The notes beneath the pieces were generated by a model. That model did not search any database. It was given only the letters and a program-made list of their open reading frames with translations, and had not been told where the DNA came from. Below, in pieces: positions 1 to 6,386 of a stretch of DNA of 18,352 bases (positions are counted from its first letter, which is position 1; every line of letters starts with the position of its first letter). The position numbers and the translations under genes are program-made. Origin of the DNA: JANWZL01 sp037445185 (GTDB taxonomy: Bacteria > Pseudomonadota > Gammaproteobacteria > Burkholderiales > Thiobacillaceae); contig JBBIKZ010000044.1 of the NCBI GenBank assembly GCA_037445185.1, positions 1 to 18,352 on the forward strand, read 5' to 3'.

Positions 1-11
1 CCACACGCACA

Positions 12-31
12 AACCCGCCTTCGGGCGCGTT
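12..31 (-). terminator. Possible hairpin terminator after the c-di-GMP gene
   Basis: A short imperfect inverted repeat lies about 90 bases past the stop of the GGDEF-EAL gene. The core is CGCC/GGCG (16-19 and 24-27) around a TTCG/CGAA tetraloop, extended by AAC/GTT with one mismatch. In the minus direction it is followed by TTTG only, so the U-tract is poor. It could act as a weak bidirectional terminator. No gene is supported between 1 and 119. Confidence 0.3.
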
Positions 32-119
32 CAACTGAGGTTTTTAGGTTGAAAGAGCAGGCTGTGCAGAGCATCCCTAAGGGGTGAGCTGACTATCGTC
101 GCGGCGTTGCAGGGCTCTT

Positions 120-3100
120 TCACCCCCCCGTCGGGCGGGCTCTCGCCAGCGACTGTAGCTGCTCGATCAATCGGTCGCGCAACTGGAGGAGTTCGGCCAA
201 GTCTGCGCTGACGGCTGTCGAGGCGCCGCTTTGATGCTCGTTCACGATGCGCTGAGCCAGCCGATGCGCCTGCTGATGCACCGCGTCGAGCGACTGAAAT
301 TCCGGCCAAGAACCATAGTAGAGCCGCCCCTGGCTGTGATACCAGCGTGCGAAGCGGCATTCTTGGGGATCGAGCGGCGGTGGCGCATCGGCCGTACCAT
401 TGAGCCAGGCTTGCAGTTGATCGATCCAGAGGCGGTGATCGATTTCCGCGGCCAGCAACACCGCCTCGTCGCGCGCCCAATGGGCGGGCAGCGACATCCA
501 GGCCGGATCGGCCTGCCAGGCCGTTGCCCAGTCGGTCAGCGCTTCCGCCGGCATCGGCCGGCCGATCGCATAGCCCTGGCCGAGCAGGCAGCCCAAGCGG
601 ATCAGGGTTTCGCCATGCGCGATCGTCTCCACCCCTTCGGCGAGGACCTCGAGGTGGAAGGCTTCGGCCAGCCCAATCACCGCTTCGACGATGGCCAGGT
701 CGTTGGGGTTGGTGAGTGCACCGCGCACGAAGCCCTTGTCGATCTTCACCAAGTCGACGGGCAGATGTTTCAGATAGGCCAGCGACGCATAGCCAGTGCC
801 GAAATCGTCGAGCGCGACGCGCACGCCGAGCCGGCGGCAGGCGGCGAGCACCTCGGCAGTATGCTCGATATCGGCCAGCGCCGCGCTTTCGAGCACCTCG
901 ATCTCGAGCCGCTGCGCCGGCGTGTCGGGATGCCGGGCAAGCAGCTCAGAAAGCCGCGCGATGAAGTCGGCGCGCGCCAGGTGCGCCGGCGCGATATTGA
1001 CGGCCACCGCGATGGCCAAGCCTTCGGACTGCCAGCGAGCGATCTGGGTCAATGCTGTTTCGATTACCCATTCGTCGAGGCGCAGCTCCAGCTCGCTGCC
1101 TTCCAGTTGCGGCAGGAATTCGCCCGGAGAGATCAGCCCGCGTTGCGGGTGTTGCCAGCGCAGCAGGGCTTCGACACCGATCATGCGCCCTTCGCGCATA
1201 TTCACCTTGGGTTGATAGAAAAGCACGAACTCGTCGCGCGCCAATGCCGCCTCGACTTCGTCGAAGAAAGCCCGACGGCCGCGGGCGATGGCGTCTTTCT
1301 GATGATCGAAGAGTTGATGGCGGTTGCGCCCGGCTTCCTTGGCGTTGTAGAGCGCCTGGTCGGCATGGCGCAGCAGCGTATCGGCATCGGCGGCATCGTC
1401 CGGGTAGAGGGTGACGCCGATGCTGGCGGTGACGGAAAGCGCATGGCCTTCGATGACCACCGGTTGTGCCACCGTCGCGCGCAGGCGGGCAAGCACCGTC
1501 TCGCATTCTGCGAAATCGACGAGATTGGTGAGCAGCAGCACGAACTCATCACCGCCCAGTCGCGCGATCGTATCGCCACCGCGCAGCGAAGACTCCAGCC
1601 GCCGGCTGATCTCGATCAGGAGTTGGTCTCCGACCGCATGCCCCCAATGATCGTTGATCGGCTTGAAGCCATCGAGATCGAGATAGCAGACGGCGAGCTT
1701 AGTGCCACTGCGCTGGGCCTGGGAGAGCGCCACCGCGATCCGGTCATTGAACAATGCCCGGTTGGGCAAGCCGGTGAGCGGGTCATGGTGAGCAAGATGA
1801 ATCAGCTGCGCCTCCTTGCGCTTGAGCTCGCTGAGATCGCGGAATATGCCGATGTAGTGAGAGGTGTGGCCTTGCTCGTCAGTGACGGCGATGATCATCA
1901 GCTCCTCGGGAAAGATCGCGCCATCCTTGCGGCGGTTCCAGATTTCTCCTTGCCAGTGGCCGGTTTCACGGATCTGCTGCCACATGGCGGCATAAAAGCC
2001 GGCATCGTGTTTGCCCGAGGAAAGGAGGCGTGGGCTCTGACCGATGACCTCGGCGGCAGCATAGCCAGTGACGCGTGTGAAGGCAGGGTTGACGGAAATG
2101 ATGCGCCGCTTCGCATCGGTGATCATCACTGCGTTCAACGAGTGTTCATAGACGCTGGCCGCCAGCCGCAAGCGTTCGAGCGTGCGCCGCTCCTCGGTCT
2201 GATCGCGGAACACCAGTACGGCGCCAAAAACGCGCCCATCCGGATGCCGGATGGGTGCGGCGGAATCGGCGATCGGCCGCTCGGTGCCGTCCCGGGCGAG
2301 CAACAGCGTGTGGTTGGCGAGACCCACGATGATGCCAGCGCGGATCGCCCGGCCGACCGGACACTCCACCTCCTGGCGCGTATGCTCATTGACGGTCGGA
2401 AACACCTGCAGGATCGAACGGCCCTGGGCCTCGGCGGCAGGCCAGCCGGTGAGCGCTTCGGCCACCGGGTTCATGAATGTCACGCGACCATCGACATCGG
2501 TTGCGATCACGCCATCGCCGATCGAGGCCAGTGTCGTGGCCAGCCGCTCGCTTTCTTCCTGCAGCGCATTGCGGGCGGCTTCGAGATGGCTGGCCATGCG
2601 GTTGAAGGCTTCGATGGTCTCGCGCAGCTCGGGGCTACCCCGCGCTTCCAGCCGCACGGACAGGTCCCCCGCCGCGAGACGGGCGGCGCCGGATTTCAAG
2701 CGCTCGATGGGGCGCAGGCCGAAACGCAGGATCAACCAGATGCCGATGAAATCGACCGCGACTGCGACCAGCAGGATGCCCAGATGGTGCTCCAGGCTGC
2801 GCCAGGCACGCAGCGCCGGCTGGCGCGGGCTCAGGAACAGCTCGATCTCGCCATAGCGGCGACCGCCGACCATCACCGGCGCGGCACCCTGGGCCGGTCG
2901 ATAACCGAACAGCTCGACGAACCAATTGGGAGCCTGCTTCGCGATCTCCCCCGCGCGCGCCTGCAAAATCACGCCGCTGGAGTCACGATAGATCGCGGCG
3001 ATGACCAGCGGGCGCGTCACGTAACGATCCAGCGTCTGCTGCAAAGTGGAAAAATCGCCGATCACGACCGTTTCGGCGAGTGCTGCCGGCAGGGTGTCCA

Positions 3101-3269
3101 ATTCCGCGCCCAGCGTGGCGGCCAGGTCGTCACGCGCACGCAGCGCATCCTCGCGTGCCACGGTGATCAGCATCAACGCGCTGGCGACAACGAGCGCCGT
3201 CGTCGCCGTGGTAAGGAGCCGCGCCGCAAAAGGGAGACTGTCCCAGAGCGTGCGCAGCCGCACCAGCAT
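120..3269 (-). CDS. Membrane HAMP-PAS-PAS-GGDEF-EAL cyclic-di-GMP enzyme with C-terminal CZB-like zinc domain
   Basis: Predicted inner-membrane protein of 1049 residues that makes and/or breaks down cyclic-di-GMP. Numbering counts one extra N-terminal residue from an alternative GTG start at 3272. Transmembrane segments lie near 20-38 and 164-184 around a periplasmic domain, followed by HAMP (about 184-236), PAS (243-360), PAS (372-485), GGDEF (495-655) and EAL (670-915). The GGDEF signature at 573-577 is intact, with an inhibitory-site RxxD (R564-D567) five residues before it. The EAL half keeps EALLRW (701-706), DDFGTGYASL, KIDKGFV, LAEGVET and GQGY..GRP, so both activities look possible. 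The last 110 residues resemble a CZB domain: H946, C972, H999 and H1003, with a CRFARWY motif. The C-to-H and H-to-H spacings of 27 and 4 match my recollection of the DgcZ zinc site. The ATG at 3269 shares its A with the TGA of the upstream PhnD-like gene, so coupled translation is likely. Domain calls are strong; the signal sensed is inferred. Confidence 0.93.
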   Translation of the reverse strand: MLVRLRTLWDSLPFAARLLTTATTALVVASALMLITVAREDALRARDDLAATLGAELDTLPAALAETVVIGDFSTLQQTLDRYVTRPLVIAAIYRDSSGVILQARAGEIAKQAPNWFVELFGYRPAQGAAPVMVGGRRYGEIELFLSPRQPALRAWRSLEHHLGILLVAVAVDFIGIWLILRFGLRPIERLKSGAARLAAGDLSVRLEARGSPELRETIEAFNRMASHLEAARNALQEESERLATTLASIGDGVIATDVDGRVTFMNPVAEALTGWPAAEAQGRSILQVFPTVNEHTRQEVECPVGRAIRAGIIVGLANHTLLLARDGTERPIADSAAPIRHPDGRVFGAVLVFRDQTEERRTLERLRLAASVYEHSLNAVMITDAKRRIISVNPAFTRVTGYAAAEVIGQSPRLLSSGKHDAGFYAAMWQQIRETGHWQGEIWNRRKDGAIFPEELMIIAVTDEQGHTSHYIGIFRDLSELKRKEAQLIHLAHHDPLTGLPNRALFNDRIAVALSQAQRSGTKLAVCYLDLDGFKPINDHWGHAVGDQLLIEISRRLESSLRGGDTIARLGGDEFVLLLTNLVDFAECETVLARLRATVAQPVVIEGHALSVTASIGVTLYPDDAADADTLLRHADQALYNAKEAGRNRHQLFDHQKDAIARGRRAFFDEVEAALARDEFVLFYQPKVNMREGRMIGVEALLRWQHPQRGLISPGEFLPQLEGSELELRLDEWVIETALTQIARWQSEGLAIAVAVNIAPAHLARADFIARLSELLARHPDTPAQRLEIEVLESAALADIEHTAEVLAACRRLGVRVALDDFGTGYASLAYLKHLPVDLVKIDKGFVRGALTNPNDLAIVEAVIGLAEAFHLEVLAEGVETIAHGETLIRLGCLLGQGYAIGRPMPAEALTDWATAWQADPAWMSLPAHWARDEAVLLAAEIDHRLWIDQLQAWLNGTADAPPPLDPQECRFARWYHSQGRLYYGSWPEFQSLDAVHQQAHRLAQRIVNEHQSGASTAVSADLAELLQLRDRLIEQLQSLARARPTGG

Positions 3270-4102
3270 CACTTGTAATCCTTGACGACCGTGTGAGCGT
3301 AGAAATCGAGATAGCTCTGATAGTCGGCTTGGGAGGCCTTGCGGAAACCATAAGGTGGCTTCTGGCCGATGATCTTCGCGCTCGCCTCGAGCACCTTCTG
3401 ACCTTCAGGATCTTTGTCCATGCCATCGAAGGCTTCCTGAACTTTCCTGACCACGTCGGCCGGCACCCGCGGATGGGCGGCGATCGGCAGATTGTGATAG
3501 GGCGGCGACTCCCACAGCACGCGGTAACGCAAGTTTTCGCGCGTGGCAAAAAACTTCATCACCTGGTTGTTGACGCCGGCGGCGATGACGCGTCCCGCCT
3601 TGAGCTGCCCCATGATGCCTTCCTGGTTGCCGCCGAACACCGGCTTGACCTCGATGCCCCGGCGCAGCAGCGCATCCATCGGTACGGCATAGCCGACGAA
3701 GGCGGCCAGTGAAGGGAAACCGACTTCCTTGCCGGCGAGGTCTTCGAGCGAACGGATCGGCGAATCCTCCAGCGTGACGATCTGGCCGGTGATTGCCTCC
3801 TCACGCGGACGCAGGATGACCTGGTAGTTGGCCTTCGCCATCTTCGGCTGGAAGATCGTGTTCGAATAGACGAAGTCGTATTCGCCGCGCTCGGTGGCAT
3901 CGTTCGATTCCGGCGCCGTGCGTGCCACCTTGAGAACGAGGCGCGCACCGCTTTTCTTTTCGACGTAGTCGAGGATCGGGTTCCAATACTGCGCGGTGAG
4001 CACCGCCGAGCGCTGCGAGAGCACGCCGAACGAATAGGTCGTTTGCGCTGCGGCGGAGGTGGAAAAGACCAGCAAGAAAATGCAGTGGAAGAGGGTTTTC
4101 AT
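3269..4102 (-). CDS. PhnD-like periplasmic substrate-binding protein
   Basis: A 277-residue protein of the phosphate/phosphite/phosphonate (PhnD) binding-protein family. A clear signal peptide (positive KT, hydrophobic core, AAA-Q cleavage near residue 19) sends it to the periplasm. Family-type segments include YSFGVLSQRS near the mature N terminus, ERGEYDFVYSNT near 92-103 and LAGKEVGFPSLAAFVGY in the middle. No ABC permease or ATPase gene is adjacent. Instead the stop codon overlaps the start of a membrane GGDEF-EAL enzyme by one base (TGATG). This suggests it acts as a sensory partner that presents a ligand to the periplasmic domain of that enzyme, rather than as a transporter subunit. The ligand cannot be told from sequence; an oxyanion or phosphonate is a family-level guess. 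The start at 4102 fits the signal peptide, though the Shine-Dalgarno sequence is weak. Confidence 0.9.
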   Translation of the reverse strand: MKTLFHCIFLLVFSTSAAAQTTYSFGVLSQRSAVLTAQYWNPILDYVEKKSGARLVLKVARTAPESNDATERGEYDFVYSNTIFQPKMAKANYQVILRPREEAITGQIVTLEDSPIRSLEDLAGKEVGFPSLAAFVGYAVPMDALLRRGIEVKPVFGGNQEGIMGQLKAGRVIAAGVNNQVMKFFATRENLRYRVLWESPPYHNLPIAAHPRVPADVVRKVQEAFDGMDKDPEGQKVLEASAKIIGQKPPYGFRKASQADYQSYLDFYAHTVVKDYK

Positions 4103-4167
4103 GGCAGCGTGGTTATTTACAAAATTTTACAGAAGTACCCGAATCCGTGTTCATTTGCGGAGCATCC
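4103..4167 (-). promoter_or_regulatory. AT-rich candidate promoter region of the PhnD/c-di-GMP operon
   Basis: The bases just upstream of the PhnD-like start are unusually AT-rich for this window. They include a repeated TTTACA-type hexamer around an AAAATTTT core (about 4115-4131). This is where a promoter for the two-gene unit would be expected. I cannot assign -35 and -10 elements with confidence. Confidence 0.3.
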
Positions 4168-4261
4168 TTAGCCTGCGCCAAAAGAACTTCTTCGACTTGC
4201 TTGTTGTTAGTCCCAAGCCAATGCGCCGCCAGTCTGATACTCGATGACTCGTGTCTCGAAG
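4168..4261. repeat. Direct repeat copy 1: partial duplicate of the nrdB 3' end
   Basis: These 94 bases match 4317-4410 with one difference (A at 4180, G at 4329). On the minus strand the copy encodes the same last residues as NrdB (FETRVIEYQTGGALAWD, then stop) and the same post-stop bases, but it is cut off from any upstream coding sequence. It is therefore a non-functional gene tail. The sequence beyond the match on the nrdB-coding side (4262-4316) does not resemble nrdB, so this is not a simple tandem duplication. Confidence 0.9.
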
Positions 4262-4281
4262 GAGGGCTTTTGGCTCCGGCC

Positions 4282-4297
4282 GCCCGCTCACGCGGGC
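4282..4297. repeat. GC-rich hairpin between the two nrdB tails
   Basis: Perfect 6-bp inverted repeat GCCCGC/GCGGGC around a 4-base loop. It lies downstream of nrdB on the minus strand, next to a second hairpin at 4299-4319. It has no following T-run, so it is at best a weak terminator or part of a remnant element. Confidence 0.5.
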
Positions 4298-4298
4298 T

Positions 4299-4319
4299 TA
4301 ACCTGCCTGCGGCAGGTTA
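4299..4319 (-). terminator. Hairpin downstream of nrdB, possible terminator
   Basis: Perfect 9-bp inverted repeat TAACCTGCC/GGCAGGTTA with a 3-base loop, starting 37 bases after the nrdB stop on the minus strand. It is the strongest local hairpin after nrdB and is followed at once by another (4282-4297). The lack of a U-tract lowers confidence that it is an intrinsic terminator. Confidence 0.4.
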
Positions 4320-4410
4320 GCCTGCGCCGAAAGAACTTCTTCGACTTGCTTGTTGTTAGTCCCAAGCCAATGCGCCGCCAGTCTGATACTCGATGACTCG
4401 TGTCTCGAAG
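4317..4410. repeat. Direct repeat copy 2: genuine nrdB 3' end and flank
   Basis: The in-place partner of the repeat at 4168-4261. It covers the last 17 or so codons of nrdB, the stop codon (4356-4358) and 39 downstream bases. The two copies are offset by 149 bases and separated by 55 bases that contain two hairpins. Confidence 0.9.
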
Positions 4411-4419
4411 AAGTTCTTT
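4330..4419. repeat. 15-bp perfect inverted repeat bracketing the end of nrdB
   Basis: The arm AAAGAACTTCTTCGA at 4330-4344 (after the stop codon) is the exact reverse complement of 4405-4419, which lies inside the coding sequence for the residues KNFFE. The arms enclose 60 bases that hold the stop codon. The equivalent left arm in repeat copy 1 (4180-4195) matches the coding arm over 16 bp. The nrdB mRNA end could fold into a 15-bp stem with a 60-base loop, or the arms may be the trace of an insertion or inversion. Confidence 0.85.
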
Positions 4420-5567
4420 TCTTTCTTCAGGTCGATCATCTCGGCCATCCAGGGGAAGGGGTTGGTGGCGCCGGGGAAGAGCTCGTCCAGGCCGATCTGG
4501 GTGGCGCGGCGGTTGGCGATGAAGCGCAGGTATTCCTTGAACATGGGCGCGTTGAGCCCCAACACGCCGCGCGGCATGGTGTCTTCGGCATAGGCGTATT
4601 CCAGTTCCACCGCTCGCAGGAACATGGCGCGAAGCTCGTCCCTGAACTCCGGCGTCCACAGATAAGGCTCCTCGAGCTTGATCTGGTTGATCATGTCGAT
4701 GCCGAAGTTGCAGTGCATGGACTCGTCGCGCAGGATGTACTGGTACTGCTCGGCCGCACCCGTCATCTTGTTCTGCCGGCCCATGGCCAGGATCTGCACG
4801 AAGCCGACGTAGAAGAACAGGCCTTCCATCAGACAGGCAAAGGCGATCAAGCTCTTCAGGAAGGTCTGGTCGGCTTCCAGCGTGCCGGTCTTGAAGTTGG
4901 GGTCGGCCAGCACGTCGATGAAGGGCAGCAGGAACTCGTCCTTGGCGCGGATGGCGGGGATCTCGTGATAGGCGTTGAAGATCTCGCCTTCGTCCAGCCC
5001 CAGGCTCTCGACGATGTACTGGTAGGCGTGCGTGTGGATGGCCTCCTCGAAGGCCTGGCGCAGCAGGTATTGGCGGCACTCCGGCGCGGTGATCTGGCGG
5101 TAGGTGCCGAGCACGATGTTGTTGGCGGCCAGACTGTCGGCGGTGACGAAGAAGCCTAGGTTCCTCTTGACGATGAGCCGCTCGTCGGCGGTCAGGCCGT
5201 TGGGGTCCTTCCACTGGGCGATGTCGCGGCTCATGTTGATCTCCTGCGGCATCCAGTGGTTGGCGCAGGCGGCGATGTACTTTTCCCAGGCCCACTTGTA
5301 TTTGAACGGGACGAGCTGGTTGACGTCGGTGCCGGCGTTGATGATGCGCTTGTCCTCCATGCGCACGCGGCGGTGCTTTTGGTCAGCAGCCGCAGCAGCC
5401 GGTGCGGCTGCTGGTTTGCCGGCGTCCCACAACGGCGCGGCCACGCCCTGGCCGGCGAAGTTGAGCGCCGTGGTGGCGGGCTGCAGACGCGGCATCGGCG
5501 GCATGGCCGGGGCGGCGGGGGGCAGGGGACGGGCGGGCGGGGTGAGATCGTCTTCGAAATACAACAT
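4356..5567 (-). CDS. nrdB: Class Ia ribonucleotide reductase, beta subunit
   Basis: The 403-residue NrdB subunit holds the di-iron tyrosyl-radical cofactor used by NrdA to reduce ribonucleotides. The iron ligands and radical tyrosine line up with E. coli R2: D144, E175, H178, Y182, E248, E282 and H285. D-to-first-E (31) and the two later E positions (34) have the E. coli spacing. The first 65 or so residues are a Pro/Ala-rich extension of low complexity. The C terminus EYQTGGALAWD is the tail that docks on NrdA. I chose the ATG at 5567 because GAGGAG (5573-5578) sits 5 bases before it; the ATG at 5582 would put that motif inside the gene. nrdA lies upstream on the same strand but is separated by a toxin-antitoxin pair. 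The 3' end is partly duplicated downstream. Confidence 0.96.
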   Translation of the reverse strand: MLYFEDDLTPPARPLPPAAPAMPPMPRLQPATTALNFAGQGVAAPLWDAGKPAAAPAAAAADQKHRRVRMEDKRIINAGTDVNQLVPFKYKWAWEKYIAACANHWMPQEINMSRDIAQWKDPNGLTADERLIVKRNLGFFVTADSLAANNIVLGTYRQITAPECRQYLLRQAFEEAIHTHAYQYIVESLGLDEGEIFNAYHEIPAIRAKDEFLLPFIDVLADPNFKTGTLEADQTFLKSLIAFACLMEGLFFYVGFVQILAMGRQNKMTGAAEQYQYILRDESMHCNFGIDMINQIKLEEPYLWTPEFRDELRAMFLRAVELEYAYAEDTMPRGVLGLNAPMFKEYLRFIANRRATQIGLDELFPGATNPFPWMAEMIDLKKEKNFFETRVIEYQTGGALAWD

Positions 5568-5572
5568 ATGGG

Positions 5573-5578
5573 CTCCTC
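5573..5578 (-). promoter_or_regulatory. nrdB ribosome binding site
   Basis: GAGGAG on the minus strand, 5 bases before the ATG at 5567. It decides between that start and the in-frame ATG at 5582. No convincing promoter was found in the 111 bases between the toxin gene and nrdB. Confidence 0.8.
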
Positions 5579-5678
5579 GCATTTATGCTGATGTAACCAA
5601 TTGAGGTATAGGTCGATCGAGTGAGTAGCGGTGATGAGGTCGTAATCGAGAGTCTCGGGCGTGGCTCGGATGCCTGTC

Positions 5679-6071
5679 TCATTCCAGCCAGTTTTCGATT
5701 TTCAATCCCGGCACGCGGGAAAACTCGGCGGTGTTATGGGTGACCAGGACCGCTTGCAGGGTGAGGGCATGAGCGGCAATCCAGTAATCATTGGCGCCGA
5801 TCGGCGTGCCCTGCCTTTCCAGTTCCGCACGGATCGCCTGCCGGCTGACCCGGACGTCTAGAGGAACGAGCGGCATGCCTTGCACGACTCGTGCAAGACG
5901 GGCCGCATTCCTTTTCCTGTGTTGGCTTTTCTCGACGCCCAGTTCCAGTTCGCCCAGCACCGCCGGGGAGAGCACCAGGTCCGTCAGAGGGACCGTTTCC
6001 AGCTTCGCCCGTACTGGGGCGAGCCCCTTCATGGCGGCAATGACGATGTTGGTATCCAACAGGTAGCGCAT
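5679..6071 (-). CDS. vapC: PIN-domain toxin (VapC family)
   Basis: A 130-residue PIN-domain protein, the usual VapC length. Toxins of this family are Mg-dependent ribonucleases that cut specific RNAs such as tRNA or rRNA. The start MRYLLDTNIVI carries the first acidic residue (D6). E41 (LGELELG) and D95 (GANDYWIAAHAL) give the next two, and the final motif is THNTAEFSRVPGL, as in many plasmid- and chromosome-borne VapC proteins. The ATG at 6071 lies one base after the TGA of the antitoxin gene, the classic coupled layout, so I prefer it to the longer reading frame that starts inside the antitoxin. It sits between nrdA and nrdB on the same strand. All acidic residues appear present, so it is probably active. 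Target unknown. Confidence 0.9.
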   Translation of the reverse strand: MRYLLDTNIVIAAMKGLAPVRAKLETVPLTDLVLSPAVLGELELGVEKSQHRKRNAARLARVVQGMPLVPLDVRVSRQAIRAELERQGTPIGANDYWIAAHALTLQAVLVTHNTAEFSRVPGLKIENWLE

Positions 6072-6072
6072 C

Positions 6073-6303
6073 TCAGTCCAAACTGGGCGCGGGTTCAGGG
6101 GGCATGTCGGGTGGCGCCACAAGGTCCACGTCGGCATCTTCCCACATGGGCCGAAAAAGCTCGGCGGCCACGCAGGGTAGGTCCGGGACCAGGCGTGCTA
6201 CGACCTTGCCATGCCGGGTGATGGCAATCTCCTCGCCGGCCTCCACTGCGGCCAGCAATGCAGAGAAATGGGCCTTGGCTTCGACGATGGGCACGGTACG
6301 CAT
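6073..6303 (-). CDS. vapB: Phd/YefM-type antitoxin of the VapC pair
   Basis: A 76-residue antitoxin. The N terminus (MRTVPIVEAKAHFSALLAAVEAGEEIAITRHGKVVARL, read in parts) is the Phd/YefM DNA-binding fold: a short strand, two helices, then the ITRHGKVVARL hairpin. The acidic, proline-rich C terminus should wrap and block the PIN toxin encoded one base downstream. I prefer the ATG at 6303, which has AGGA 8 bases upstream; the ATG at 6312 would leave that motif touching the start codon. A palindrome at 6320-6333 just upstream is a good candidate operator. The symbol follows the toxin pairing; the fold is Phd rather than AbrB. Confidence 0.88.
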   Translation of the reverse strand: MRTVPIVEAKAHFSALLAAVEAGEEIAITRHGKVVARLVPDLPCVAAELFRPMWEDADVDLVAPPDMPPEPAPSLD

Positions 6304-6319
6304 AGACGGCATCCTAATC

Positions 6320-6338
6320 TGACCTTCTGGTCATAATA
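6320..6338 (-). promoter_or_regulatory. Candidate promoter -10 and operator of the toxin-antitoxin pair
   Basis: TGACC-TTCT-GGTCA (6320-6333) is a perfect 5+5 palindrome 17 bases before the antitoxin start. On the minus strand TATTAT (6338-6333) abuts it and resembles a -10 element. Phd-type antitoxins commonly bind such palindromes with their toxin and repress their own promoter. The -35 region is not clear. The site lies 49-67 bases beyond the nrdA stop, so the module likely has its own promoter. Confidence 0.55.
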
Positions 6339-6386
6339 CCTGAGCCCCGCCCCGTACAAATACTGAACCCTGAAGCCTGTAACCTG

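Noticed and set aside
231..3278. A 1015-codon open frame on the plus strand opposite the GGDEF-EAL gene
   Set aside because: It is the antisense shadow of a GC-rich gene. It has no recognisable domain, and the minus-strand frame shows clear catalytic motifs over the same bases.
4168..4410. The 94-bp direct repeat as a CRISPR unit or as a template/variable pair of a diversity-generating retroelement
   Set aside because: There are only two copies and no regular spacers. No reverse transcriptase is present, and a single A/G difference is not the expected mutation pattern.
4288..5295. A 335-codon minus-strand frame overlapping nrdB
   Set aside because: It is an Arg/Pro-rich alternate frame within nrdB, without its own ribosome binding site or motifs.
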